Source of the DNA: Strigamia acuminata
Taxonomy: Eukaryota; Arthropoda; Chilopoda; Geophilomorpha; Linotaeniidae
Direction: 5' to 3'
NCBI GenBank assembly: GCA_949358305.1
Contig: OX442315.1
Coordinates: 32,514,427-32,578,426 of the forward strand
Length of the DNA stretch: 64,000 bases
In this document: positions 9,324 to 22,500 of the stretch, one piece after another
How positions within the stretch are numbered: the stretch's first letter is position 1
Layout: each line of letters opens with the position of its first letter
Program-made: the position numbers and the translations under genes
Notes under the pieces: model-generated
Told to the model about the DNA's origin: nothing
What the model saw: only the letters and a program-made list of their open reading frames with translations
Databases searched by the model: none

Positions 9324-12300
9324 TCATCCCTTATTCCCACTTCCGCCCTTGATTCCCAAACTCCGGCGTGAAGTAGTCGCGCTAACTTGATGTTTATTCT
9401 CTTCTTTTCCTTTCCTGGCTGCGCTAACGGGATGACGAGTATTTTTTGCTTCCTGAACCTTAGGCTTCGGTGTTGCGGTCTATTCGAAAAGTAAAAAATT
9501 ATTATTAATTAATATTTCCTAATTTCGCATAATTTGTATTAAACGCCACCTCTGGGTCCGCTTGAGCGACCTTTTTGCTCGAGCTGCTTTTTGTTTCTCT
9601 CAATGCTGAAGTAGTTGCCGATCGTGTTGGTCTGGCGGATTCACTCTCGGTTTCCGTGCTGTAACTTGCCGATTTCGGCCTGGATAACGACCCACTGCTC
9701 GACCGAGTTGCTACCGTCACTTTGCTACCGGGCCGAGGGGTTGTTGCGGTGGCCGTTAAGCGAGTTTCTTTCGTATTTTCCTTGTTTTGGGTCTAAAAAA
9801 TAACCATTTTTAAAAACATTATCATCAATATGCAATCAAACATCAATACTTTGACCGGGTGTTGCACTTTCTCCTTATTTGGCCACGATTTGGGCCTCGA
9901 ATTGTTCGTTAAACGATCCCGGGCGTTCGTTTTACGCAATTTGGCGATGCCGGCATCAGAGTTTCGATTTGGCAGAGATGGTTTCGATTTCGGGGTCAAC
10001 TCTATCGCATTGTCAGTTATCGACGCGGATCTTTTCAACGTCGAATTTCTATTAAAACAAAATGAAATTACAAAAGGAAATTATTTTTTAAAATCGGGAC
10101 CAACTTTTGTCCACTCCCACTCGCTGACGGTTTTTTCTGCGCTGCGCTCGACTTTGTGTTTTGCGGCGCGGGTGCCGTAATTGGTCGTGTTATGGTCAGT
10201 TTGTTCGAGAGACTTCGCACCTGTCTCTTAGATGCAGTCAATCTTCCGGACGAACTACTCGTCGTGCTGCTTTCACTACGATCCACGGGCGAATGAGGTT
10301 TGCCTCTATGAAAACGCTACAAATAAAACAAAAATAAATTAACAAAATATTTAATAATTAAATTTGCATTCAAATCTCACTCGATTAAGACTCGAGAGTC
10401 TCGGAGGCGGCGCTGTGGGTTTACCGAACTCGAATACAATAACGGCGGCATCTTTGATGCGTTTCTGAGTGGTCGGCGACAATTTTGCCCAACTGGGACT
10501 TTGAACCACGCGGTTTGCATTGTGTATTAAATACCGTTCGACTCGTCGTTGAATTTTATGCAAAAGTTCCACAAAATTCTGCAAAAAAAAATAAAAATAT
10601 TAATTTTTTTTAATAAAAAAAAATCATTAATTCAACAATTTATACCTCGATAGTCTCCGGATCGATCAAACAACATTCCCCACAGCCCAACAATTCGTCC
10701 AACGTGGCGTAACTCAAACAAGCGCTGTCTGGTGTAAGGCTGTCCAAGGCAACCATAATGGTGTCTTCCAGAGCATTGACGTTCCAACTTTGCCCCTGAA
10801 ACGCCACGATCAATCAAATCGTCGCAACTTGAAAAAAAATCCACAAATTCTCTTACTTTGCCAAGATCGAGAAAATTTTTGCTCGTCAGTACTGCGTGGA
10901 AATTTCTAGCCATAAAAACAGTGCACGCTTCGAGTAGTTTGGAAGAGAGTCCAAAAACCGGTTCGGCCCACTTAACGTGTGGTAAGGTGGTCATCAACTT
11001 ATCACAAACCATTATAGTGTCGAGAACTGTATCCACTGTCTGTAATTAACCAAGAAAAACAATTAACCGTTCTGTCCAAACTCGGTTTAGTTACTCGTAC
11101 AATTTCAGCTTTAGCCGCCAGGTAACATTTATTTATCAGATCGTTGGGCAAAGTGGCGAATGGTTTAGTGGGCCACGTGCAAGCCATGTATTTGGTGATC
11201 CAACGGAGTGATTTGTCGTACAGTTCTTCCAAGCCGTAGTTGGCGCACAGCACGAGACATTCCATGACTCCGTTGATGCATGCGCAACAAGGCTGAAATA
11301 CAAAATCAATTTGAATACAACTGAAAAATAAAATCAACAAAAATTTAAAAACTTCACTTACTTTATGAAAAAAGTGACAATATTTAGCTTTAAGCGTGAG
11401 CGCCACAACATCTTTCAGGCCTTCCAATCCGAGCATATCAGCTAACGACGCTATTTCAAGGATGTCCGCTTCCTTCGGTATTGACGTAGCACCGCAATAT
11501 ATGTGACACAAAGCAAAATGCACAGCTGTGAAGCTGAACCTAATTTAAGACAGAAAAAAAAATTAAATAACACAATTAATTTACGCTCCAATTCATTACA
11601 TACCCTTGTAAGTTAATAACATTTCCTGAACTCTCCAACCATCCGCCGCTCAACATAGCTGCAAAATAACTACACCGTGATGATAAGATGCACCTATTCA
11701 CAAAAATATAAAAAAAATAAATACAATAAATACAAATTTCGCCTTAATTCACTTACTTATGAGCTTTAATATCCCTGCCATTCACATTAATTATCACATC
11801 TGTATTAATCTCATCCAAAAACATCGTGAGTAAATCATCGCCCAATTTCGAACACGGGCCTCGTGGATCGCTGCTGTCATCAGTCCCGTCCGGACTCAAC
11901 ACTAAAAAGTAAGAAACATTTAATTAAAATTAAAAATTAAAAACGTCAAATTTTATACCGGAACTGCTTCTATCCTGCGCGGATTCCGAAAACTCCGAGT
12001 AAACATCGTCGTCGTCATTCGCACGCGTCAACTCGTGCAGTTTTAAATCGTCTCTAGCCCTCGGTGGCTCGGGCGTCGACGTTGATATATTCAGTCGCAA
12101 CTCCTGCCCCAAACTGTGAGTACGAAGATGCCGTGTTTTACCACTAGGTTCCTGACGCGGCGTCTTTTTACTGTGCGCCTTTCGATTTCGACTCAAAGTC
12201 GAATCTTTCGACTCCGAACTCGCCGCATCGATGTACATGTAAACGGACTTTTGTGCGCTCCGTTCTTCGTCCGACAGCGACTCGATTTTCGTGGCATCCG

Positions 12301-13920
12301 AAATTTCGCCCGTCGCTAAACTGCTTTCACCGGCCGTGAACGATATCGCTCTTCGTCTGCGGACCTTGGGTTCGTCAGGAACCGGTTCGGCCACTTTGTT
12401 CATGTCGATGAAGACAAAAAACGATCCTTGGCCCTTTTCGTCGTCCTCGTCCGACTCCTCGACCGCTTCTTCGGCGAACTGCGACACGATTTCGATGTTT
12501 TCGCCCTTTTCTTCGAGAGAGATCAAATTCGTAAACGGAATCGATTCCACGTTGAGCGAATCGGCTTCCGGTGACTGCGAGTCGCTGCTTTTTCTCGACG
12601 ACATCTTGCGCTGAAATTGAAAGACCCCTCCCTCCTTCTGGAACTCCTCGTGCAAAACCGGGCTCTTTTCGCTGACGATACTGTCCGGTGAAAACACGCT
12701 CCCGCAACACTTGCCGGCGACGCCGCAATCGGCGCCTTTAATTGCCTCCAAAACCATTTCCGGACCGATCTCGACCGCCTCGCTCTTTGCCTCGTCGCTC
12801 GTGATAATTTCTATCGAATTCGAAGTTTCGCGCACGTTTTTCGCGGGCGGGGAAGCGACAAAATGTGCTTTTCCGTTGATTTCATCTTCGCCGATCGCCC
12901 ACACGACCGGCGACTCGAGTTCGATCTCGTCTTTGACCGTGGTGGAATTGCGATCTTCGTCCCCCGATGAAGCCAAGTCTAAAAGATCAAAAGTATCTTT
13001 TCGCATTAAAGGATGAGATCGTTCCTCATCCGACGACGCTTCGTTACTTTTCGGAGTAGCCGTCTCGTCCCGATGCACCCCCGAATCAGTATCGCTCGTG
13101 AGCCCCGTGTTAACGTCGCTCATGAACAAGGAACTGTTGGATTGCGATCCTAAATTCGTCATTTCGAAAGGTTCGCTTATGCCGCTGTAGTGGTCGTCTT
13201 CGCAATCGCCGTCGCCGTCGCCGTCGCTTCCGCACTTTCCTCGATCCATGCAGTTGTTGCGCGTGTTGTTGTTAATACTGTTTTCCACTTCCGTTTTGTG
13301 CGCGGCGCAGTTTTTTCTCTTTTCCTCCATCGTCAGAGCTTTGTTGGTGACCGTGGGGGTCACTGGTTGGGTGGTGTTGTCCACTTTATCCCCTTTTTCG
13401 AGTCTCCGAGCACGCCGGAGCAAAGCGACTAAAATAGTTTCTTCTTCCCCGGTGTAATTCTCGCTGTAAACTTTCCTGGAATGTTTAAATTTTTATAAAT
13501 TTAAGTCACAATTAATCCATTCAAAAACTACCGTAATAGATTTCTTATTTGCTCGGGATCGGCCTCGAGTATTGAGATTCTAGATGGAATGTGGTCGTAG
13601 TTGGATTTCAATTCTTTGTAGAATAAAGGAGTTCTCGCTTCGAGTATCGAAGTGTGCAACGGAATGGCCACTGTTTTGGTTATCACTGCGATATTGGCGT
13701 ATAAAGCAGATTCGAAACAACTGAAATCGGAAATATTAATTTAAAAAAATTTAAAAAAAACAAAAAAAAATTATATTTCTCATTTTTCTTACTTAATCAA
13801 ATCATTTTGAAGCTTCACCTCGAGTTTGGCTTTCAGTTTACTGAATTCTCGCGAACACCTTTGAAGGAGGGCAGCGCTCGGCTCTTTCTGAACCCCTCGC
13901 CTCGTCACATTTGTGGCCAT
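9324..13920 (-). CDS. BTBD8: BTB/POZ domain protein, BTBD8-like (two BTB domains)
   Basis: Fourteen exons close in frame to 1259 aa: 13920-13793, 13720-13532, 13475-11959, 11901-11757, 11693-11604, 11539-11362, 11292-11101, 11039-10857, 10795-10646, 10578-10381, 10316-10105, 10048-9850, 9792-9550, 9479-9324. Order of parts: a degenerate N-terminal BTB (about 30-120, IPLHTSILEARTPLFYKEL); a 500-residue acidic, Ser/Asp/Glu-rich linker in one exon; a classic BTB at about 630-745 (DVIINVNGRDIKAHKCILSS, then SYFAAMLSGGW); a BACK-like helical region (about 750-925); a Ser/Thr/Arg/Lys-rich basic tail. This tandem-BTB plan fits BTBD8, whose long mammalian form (APache/KIAA1107) binds AP-2 and works in clathrin and synaptic vesicle traffic; that role here is inference. 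The exon 11 donor (CAAAA|GTTGGT, exon end 10105) is the weakest junction. Confidence 0.88.
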
Positions 13921-14324
13921 TGATACATGTTTTTACTTAAATTGAGCCCTCGGCACGGGTTTAGTCCGTTTATCCACACGGTTGGAATCGATTTGAAATT
14001 TTTACATGAATAAATAATTTTTTCTATTTGTTCCTGTGTCGATGCACCTTGCGTTAAAATTGCGCATCAAAACGAAATGAAATTTGAATTTGCTTTCGTT
14101 ACATAAGTCGAATTGTGTCCCAAATTTTAGGCTCGGTTCAAATCAGCTTGTCTAAAAATTAAGAGCCAAATATGCTAATTGATGTCTGTAAAATAGAAAA
14201 AAGGGGTGTTCAAACCGACGCGTTTTAATTAGTTTAAATATAAATACACCTGAGACCTGTGATTTCACCTTTTTTCAATCTAAGTAGGCTGTTTGGCATT
14301 GCCCACTGCCGTAGTACACATGTT

Positions 14325-14395
14325 TGAAATGACGTCGTATTGTGCTGGATTTGCAACGTCACACCGCACGAACATCGACGTCATTTGCCGTCATA
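14325..14395. promoter_or_regulatory. CRE-like motif cluster, candidate divergent promoter
   Basis: Four ACGTC-type half or near-full CRE sites fall within about 65 bp: TGACGTCG (14330-14337), AACGTCACA (from 14355), CGACGTCA (14376-14383) and CCGTCAT (about 14387-14393). They lie 400 bp upstream of the BTBD8-like start and just ahead of the possible RalGPS leader exon. bZIP (CREB/ATF) binding is inferred from the motif. Confidence 0.45.
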
Positions 14396-17300
14396 AAATT
14401 TCTTTTTAATAAGTGGCTTTCAAACATGGCTGCTATTTGAGGTCACGAGCCTCAGTCGTGTCTTCATCTCGGAGAGAAATTCGATGTAACCGAAGTAAAG
14501 AGCGAGGTAATGTTTATTTAAAATGTACCGTTGCTTTTCGTCTATAATTACCTCCATTTTCTACGCAGGTTTCAGGCTAATTAATACTTTTAAAGAAGAA
14601 CTCAGCCTTAAATTGTACTCGCGCTAAACCGCTGCAAAACAAACCAAGCTCAGCATAAGGTTAGAAATAACAATTTATATTGTAATTTTATGAAAAATAA
14701 TATCAGGGAAACAATTTGCTTTGCATTTAAATTGAAACTCGAGTAATTTTTCACCGGTAAGAAAATCCTACGCATTTTTTAAAAAAAATTATCAAAAAAA
14801 ATAATTTATTTTTCAATTTATAAGAAAAAATATTTTGTTCTTGGTGCAAAAATTGCTAAGAATTTCAGAAAATCTTGTAAACCAATTCAATTTATTGGCT
14901 CAAGAAATTCGCAGCATGATTCACACATATTGATCTTAAAGAAATGAAAAATCCACTACAGTTATTTTTAGTTATATTTTTTATTTGCGGTAATTACAAC
15001 TTGCAACAAACTTGTAATTAATTCTTCCATTTCCTATAGAAAAGTCATAAATTTCAAAGGTTATCACTTTTCCAGACATAAAATTTAAAAATTATCAGTT
15101 GCAAAATGTGTTTCCAAGCGTAATAAAGCATTAACTTCAATTTTTATTGTACTTTATACACACTAGTTTTGAAATTCCATTGAAATATCATTGAAATTTC
15201 GACCTTGGTTACAGAAGCGAGAGTGGGCAGTGACCAGCCGCATTATGGTATTTCTGGGTGTTGTCTAGCGAATTCCATTCGGTGCCGTATTTGACAAATT
15301 CAACGAATTCAACCTCCGATATTTGATTTCCATTTTTTTAATTATCGCTTTACGTAATTCAAACGTCCAAATCAACACGATTAGATAACTAAAACTCAAG
15401 TTTGATCGACGTTTCACATTTAAAAACATGGGTATTTAAAGATACGACGAAGCACCGCACCGAACGTGTGAGCTCATCGTGTCAGGCGATTTTTTTAAAC
15501 TTAGCATCGCGCCATTTGTCAACTGTCATGGCGGACTTTTGTTGATTATTTTCAAAACTTGGTCGGTGTACGATTTCGTGTTGAATTCCATTACCCGTGA
15601 CATTTAAACGCGCTTAGTGAGGCAGGTGATGTCTTTTCTAGTTCACCTGGTACTAGGTGGGTACTAAAAGAGTGAAATAAAAACACCAGGTGCACACGGA
15701 CATCTGGTGTTGTTGGGACATCTCCAAATTTGCACATAATTTCGTCATTTTTCCGAAATAAATTCGTCAAGTTCGATTTTTGCATTACCATTACCCATTA
15801 ATTACACCATTACGTTTTATAAAACATGGTTTTACGAGCTATTTTTATGGGTTTTTGTTTTTATTTACTTTTTAATGTTTTTATTTTCCATCGACGGAGT
15901 TTTCGCTGCCGCCAGGCCGCAACGAGCGCGCTGTCGGCGGAATGACAAAACAAACTCCGTCGGGGTTTGGAAGATGGAATAAAAATGAAATCATGACTTG
16001 TAAAGATGTAGCTGAAGGGATAAAGTGAAGGACGTTAAGTGAAGGTCGTGGATGAATGATAATCTTTATTTTAAATGTGGTTTTCAACTGCATTCACCTG
16101 CAGAGAGAGCAACGTGCCAAAGACGTGAGTCATTCCACTTTTTTATTTTATTTTTCTATGGGAGGGCTGTTCAAAATGTGCTTGGTATTTTTACACTCGG
16201 GTTTTTCGAGTTTTTGACTATCCCTCGTGGCTTCCTTCGACGACGTAATTGAGTAAAATTACATTCGGGAGGAAATGATGTGAGCGGCAAAGAAAAACGC
16301 GGAAATAATAATAATTTTTTATTTGTTCAAGTCGCTGGATTGGAGCCAGAAGGTGAATACACTGATTGGTTGTTATTTGGTTAGAAAAGAAAAATAAGAA
16401 AATTAATTTGTGGCACGTATGTGAGTTAGGAGAACGACCCGCGTTTGATCGATATTTGTGTTGCGTCTGAAATGAAGGTTTGTAAATCTTAAACTTTTTT
16501 TTTTGGGTGTCATCTTGGGTCGATATTTTCAATGTTTATTTTGGTTGGAAGGTGTGGGGGTTTAGTTTTAGAATAGATATTTGATCTAAATAACTTGACT
16601 GTTGACTTTTTGTCTCTTTTTTTTTTTATGGTTTGGTGAAATTTTCTTATTACTTTTATCACCGATTGGACAAGGTGAAGTGAAATTGTGAAATCCAATT
16701 ACTGAGATTGGAGATAAAATAGCGTTCTCTTCAACTTTCGTGACTCCATTAATTAGAGAGAATTTAGGGATATTTATTTTCGGTTGCTTTGCACTGATTA
16801 AATAGTGAATTTTGTTGATTAATGTGGAAAATTGTGAAAACTTAATGATTTTTAGTAAGAAAACAAACTAAAAAGGCAATTTTGGTCATTTCAAATGCTT
16901 AAATTCGTAAGTGCGCATGCGCAGTGTGGAAAATTTAATGGTTTCGAAGCTTTGTGACACATTTTTGATTTTTTAAAAATTAAAAAAAAAAATTATTTTA
17001 TGGAATTTACAATTTCTTTCGGGGAAAGTGCTCGAACGGGGATGTGTGACTAAGCGGAAGACATTTGAAACCATTGATGATTTTTTTTTCTTTTTTTCCC
17101 CACTTTTGCGTGGTGAATGTTGGCCACGTGAGAGCTGATTGTGATGTTTTGTCGTTGAAGTCGGAAGCGGTTTTTTTTTATTATTTTATTTTCCTGTTGG
17201 GCATTGGTTTCCTTTTTCGATTAGACGTTTACACGAGTTCCTTTATTGCTCACAAGGAAATAAAAATTGTTGAAATACTTATCACGTGAAGAAAATTTAC

Positions 17301-17666
17301 ATCTTAGAAGAGGAAGTATCATGAAATTTTAAATGCTGATGAAAGGAGTTTATAATGATGGTGATGATGCAATTTTTTGAATTTGTTGAAGGTGAACGTT
17401 TAATTTTGAACATATATTGCGGAAATTAAATGACAGGATTTTGACGTCATGTTTTGACGAGGGCGTGGACATTTTACAGTATTGACGCACACCCATCTGG
17501 GTGATTATAATCATTTTGTGATTAGTCTTGTGTCTTTGTTCCTTCCTATCTAATTTTGTTAGTTTGAACTCATTCTTCTGACGTCATTTTTCTGTGGCAG
17601 GACAACAGACCTAAGTCAATGGGCCAGTGTTCATATTGGGTTAATGGATCTTTAGCGGAGTCTTTA

Positions 17667-18024
17667 TACTCAAAACCACACAACGGTGCCCTAACTCCTA
17701 TATGGTGTAGTAGCACAAAAAAGTAGCCAATAACACCTGAATTGTAATCTAACTCGGCAAAACAACCAATAAAAAACTAAACCTTTGTTTACCTGCCAAA
17801 AGAAACCAACAAATTGAATAAAAACAGCGAAAAAGCTTATTTAGAAAATAAAATAAGCATTTTTTTATCAAATAAATAAAATTCATCATTCTAATCACTT
17901 TTTACACTAAAATACATTGAAAATAAACAGAGCTACTTTTCCGCATAGTAGAGCACAGTCCCCAGTTGGGCGTAATCCGGCTTAGCCAATAGGAGTTAGG
18001 ACAACGTTGTGGTGTTTTTGAGTT
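17667..18024. mobile_element. TA-targeting foldback MITE, TACTC family, 358 bp
   Basis: Left end TACTCAAAACCACA with an ACGGTGCCCTAACTCCTAT continuation. Right end ATAGGAGTTAGG, then ACGTTGTGGTG, then TTTTTGAGT, its inverted repeat. The interior shares the modules GTAGCACAAAAAAGTAGCC and CTACTTTTCCGCATAGTAGAG with the element at 43720-44104, in reverse orientation. No coding capacity. Confidence 0.8.
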
Positions 18025-18151
18025 TCGGTACTTGGCGATTTACATTATATACAGCTTACTCTATGTAGCCTGGACATAGGACAGGTCCCAGCAAGTTATC
18101 TGGATGAGAGATGGAATTTAACATCTAGCAAACCTGTCTGGAGATCATAGC

Positions 18152-18336
18152 CAGGACTGGATTTAGGTATTGCGGGGCCCCTAAGCACAAAATTGTTGGG
18201 GGCCCACCCCCCAAAAAAAGTTTAACCTTAAAAAATCCACTTATTATTATATCTTAGTATATAATAAATATAAATACATGCGACAAAGGGGCCCCTAAGT
18301 AATTGCTTATTTTGCTTCTGTGTAAATCCGTTTCTG
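18152..18336. mobile_element. hAT-like MITE, 185 bp
   Basis: Termini CAGGACTGGATTTAGG and TAAATCCGTTTCTG are inverted repeats of the type seen in non-autonomous hAT elements, with GGGGCCCCTAAG subterminal repeats on both sides. An 8-bp target duplication is not clear. No transposase is present. Confidence 0.65.
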
Positions 18337-19364
18337 ATTGGTAGCTATCCAGAGGAGCACATATACATGTACATACACACACATATACAGGTATATTGTA
18401 TAGTCTATAAGTATATATCTATGGGCTTATGGCTGCACCCACTGACAACGGAGCTGGACTTTATTCTTTGTGCTTTAAAACTTGTTTGCAGTGGGCGTTT
18501 ATATCTATTGAGGTCCCCTCGTGGTGTTTCAAGACCCCCTAGTGGTTGACAATTTTGCGTGTGTAAGAAAATGCGTTCAATATTGAAGCCTGATGTGAAG
18601 TTTAACGAGTTTAGTTGTTTTTATGGTGAACCTTGCGACTTGATTACTACATTATGTTAGGTGAGTTTTTTGGGCGCTAGGTGCACGCTTTTAATGCGTT
18701 TAAGATTGTTTGATTTATTGGATTCAAACTAGACCAATTTCAGAGACTAATCGCATTGACCGAACCAACTTTGGCTGTAATTATTTTCCCTTCCTGGTAA
18801 AAAAAAGGCAAATAGGATGTTATCGTCAACCTATGACGAATCTTTATCATCAATTTCAGACTTTTATTCAAAAAAATCTAAAGGATGGGTTTTGACCAAG
18901 ATAACTATTTGATTTTATCAAATTACGTAATGTCTGATTGCTGAGTTAACACCTTATCACATTGCTGAATGATGAAAGTTTGACACATGACTTCAAAACT
19001 AGAGAAATGCTGCGTAAACTTGCATTGAGCTTATTACCACAGTCTCTCTAAGAGTGGTGAAAGATTGTCAGGTCACTTGAAATGCAGCGAAACTGAGTTC
19101 TGGCAACGACTGTTAGCAAACTGAATACGTAATGGGGAGGAGTTTTTCTATTGCCATCTTCTGTGGATCTTGGCCAAGATTAAGAACCCTGGTTTTAAAG
19201 GGGTAGAAGGGATCGATTTATAAAGCTGGTCTGTAAGTAAACAATTAGGCCTGTGTAATTATTTTTCAAAGCAAATATGAATGCAATAGAGCAATCATAT
19301 TAGCTCGACTGCGATATATTGCAATATTTTTTGACGCAGACTCTCGTCTTGCCCTAGCAAATAA

Positions 19365-19575
19365 TGATGGATAAACTTAAAACGGCTAAATTGAAGGGAA
19401 GTTTTTTTGTCCACGATTGTACACCTATGGTCAAAAAAATCTTCATATTTGGAACTGAAGTAGCCTGACAGCATGTGAAGATTTTTTTGTCCATAGGTGT
19501 ACATCTATGGCCAAAAAGTTTTTATAAGACGACGCAGGAAAATGCGAAGATTGTTTTTGGCCGTAGGTGTACATG
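19365..19575. repeat. Hairpin cluster with Tc1/mariner-like ends
   Basis: A 72-bp hairpin at 19430-19501 (TACACCTATGGTCAAAAAAA against the inverse ending GTCCATAGGTGTA) is followed by a second half-hairpin, ACATCTATGGCCAAAAAG ... TTTTTGGCCGTAGGTGTACAT. The preceding sequence AAGTTTTTTTGTCCACGATTGTA matches, inverted, the end at 40157-40200 (TACAGTCGTGGACAAAAAAA). Tc1/mariner relics are the best guess. Confidence 0.6.
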
Positions 19576-22500
19576 AGGAAAGACTAAACATTGGGCTGAC
19601 TGCTGCGTAGTTAATGGATATTTTTATATGAAACCCCCTTCTAGTCATTGCTTGCTTTGACTGTGGTTGCAGGATCAAAGCCCTGGTAGCGTGACGTCAG
19701 GGCACTGTCATCACGAGCCAAATGTTTGCATTTAATTCTTGCATATTCTAATCCAGATTTGGAGCTGTGCACTTAACAGCACATAAATGTGGTAAAGTGT
19801 ATATACATCCAAGTGGGAAGTCCTAATTTAACTGACATTTTTCAAATTCTATGGACATGACTGCTACTACTTGGCCTTGCGAAAGCTTAGCGTGTTAATC
19901 TCATTGATGATGAATCAAACCTAGTATACATTAACTTGTTTAAACTAAAAATAGCTTCAGTTTACTTGGTAGTGTTTTGTCTTCTTCTTTTGCCGTTTAT
20001 AGAAACACCAAAAAAAAAACATATAAACAGAAAGTTTGAATGGACCTATTGAAAGACGAGAAATGTCTCTGGAGTTTTGCTTCATCGTATTTCTCCACCT
20101 AGTGGGTTCCACTAACAATCCCAATTTATGAACTACCTAGTGCAGAAATGGAAGCCAAAGAACTGGTAACTGGATTTTTACTTAAATAGGTAACCCAAGA
20201 CCACTCTTTTGGTCTAATCAATAGCAAAACCCATTCACTGCAGGATTAGGGGAGCACCATGTGGAGAAGAGAGTTGGATTTCACATCACTAATACCCAAA
20301 CCTCAAGATTAAACGAGAAAAAAATATTTTTTTTTATTCATTTGGAACCAGACATTCATATCATTCATCTTCTTATTAATATCCCTGATTGACCTTCGAC
20401 CTAGATGACCAATATCATTTACTCAGTAAATATGAGGGAGATTTGGGTCAGTGTCAGAAGTGTTTGGGTTTAGAATTTCCATCCCCTGAATGAGCCTTTT
20501 CTAAATTCCTCGTGATGGATATCTGTGACCAGATGGTGGCGTAAACTTGTAAATAAAGGCCTGGAAGAGAGGGAGAGGTTAATTCAATTTTTTTTTAGTG
20601 CCTAATTTATCACTAGGCTTCGTCTTTTGTGTTTTGGTTATAGGAATTGGTGGCGAGTCTCCCTCTGGTTTGCGAGTTGGATCGGTCCATTTAGTCTGGT
20701 GTTTTAGTAAATGCTTTCATTGGTGGGTTCTGTGATTTGTGTGGTGGGTGTGAGGAAGATATTTTTCTTCTCTGCTGCTCCTGTTGCTCAGTTTGCAGCA
20801 GCTGCTGTTTTCTGATGGTTGAATGAATCGTCGACCCGACCGTCTGGGTCTTCCTGGATCGTTTTCAAAGTAAGATTTTGTGGCGCCATTTTTGTTTTAT
20901 CGGTTTTAATGTTTGAGAGTTGCGAGTTGGTTCCAGCTCTAAATTAATTAAATAATTAAGTTGTAATTGGATTAATTGGATAGAGTTATGCGGAATATTC
21001 CATTAATTTAAAATTTAAAGTTTAGTGGCATTTGGACGTCTCGTTTGTGCGCATCTTTGCAATTGAGTCATTATTGGATGACTGGCAATTACGGCGTATT
21101 TATCGTTAGATAGCGAGAGGTTGATTGAACATGGAGTTGTGGAGCAAAGTTCAGATGGTTTGGGAGTCGTGTCCAATAATTATTGCACTTGACCGCTAAT
21201 CACGTGAGGGGTAAAGTCTAAGGATGATTGAAATTTTCTTTGGATTAGTTTGTTTGAAGCTGTTGAAAAGGTAAGGAATCATCGATATTTGTCTTGTGGG
21301 GACTTGATTTGCTTCTAGTTAGTGACAGTTTGTGGGGTTTCGGTTTGAAATGAAGAACACATGGTCAGCACTGCAGGATGTGAAGTTGAATGTCCAGTTT
21401 TTTGTTTTGGTTTGTTTGCCTTCCTTGTTTGTTAATGACTGGGTGGTTTAAGTGAGTTTCTGTCATGTTTTACAACATGATGTATGGGGAGGAAAATAAA
21501 ATAGTTATTTACAATGAAAAACATGTTGATGGTATTTTTTTGTTGTTGCAGATGTGTCTAATTAATATTATTGGTTTTGGGGAATTGGCGAAATAGATTT
21601 CAGTCATATGTTTACAGTTTGAAATGTAACAGTTGTGTAATCTCTGATTATGTTTTTGAAAATTCATGGCCTGTGAAATTAATGTGAATTATTGAGCCGT
21701 GGGTGAAAGATAAATCAAAAGGGCGACCAAAAACAACAACAAACAATTATTTTTTGAAAAAAAAATGCAAATTATAATTAGAATGGTTTTTTTTTTTTCC
21801 AACCAAATTCAAAATGGCTGCCACCTAAGTTAGATCGTAGGTTTAACTTCTAGTTGAAGCATCCACCACCGAGAAAGCATTAGTAAAAGCATAATCTGTT
21901 GAAAAAAGTGGGCCAAAATTTGTGTAAAAGGAATTAATTGCAATTTACTTGAAAAAAGTCAAAAACTATACTTTTGTTCGACTCAAAAGGGTGGCCTTCT
22001 CCCATTGGCCGAGCAATGTGTGCAGCTTGCGCAAATCATATCACCGTAGCTTAAGATAAGTTAAGGAAAATAAGTGACACAACCCATGCTTAAAGTTGAG
22101 CAAAATAAGACATAAAAAACGTTACATCCCGAAATGAAAACGAGGCTATCAACTTAAAGCATTTAAGCAGATTTTTCTTAACCAGTTTGAACGCATCTAT
22201 ACTGTTTCTACGGCTTTTATTAAACACGGAAAACGCACGTAGGATAAACTAGAAAAAAGTAAAGTTTGAAGCCTAGCCATGATTTGATATACAGGCCAGG
22301 GATTGCAACGATCCAACGACCACGCTGTGAAACAAGATATTGTCTCCCATTACCAACTCCTAATTGTTTTTTCCTGTTTGACTCTTGACTCTTGTCATCA
22401 TATCCACTTGTTTTCATCCTCGCTCGGTCTGGTTTAAAATTGGTTAGTTGTTTTTGATTTTCTCTCTTGGCAAACATCGAAGGCCTTACATAAACTATGG

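Noticed and set aside
12375-12728. Arg-rich open frame on the minus strand within the long BTBD8-like exon
   Set aside because: It is an alternative frame of a verified coding exon whose own frame is open for about 1500 nt.
13190-13432. Plus-strand frames with hydrophobic runs over 13190-13457
   Set aside because: Antisense shadow of the acidic linker in the BTBD8-like protein, produced by GAY/GAR-rich codons.
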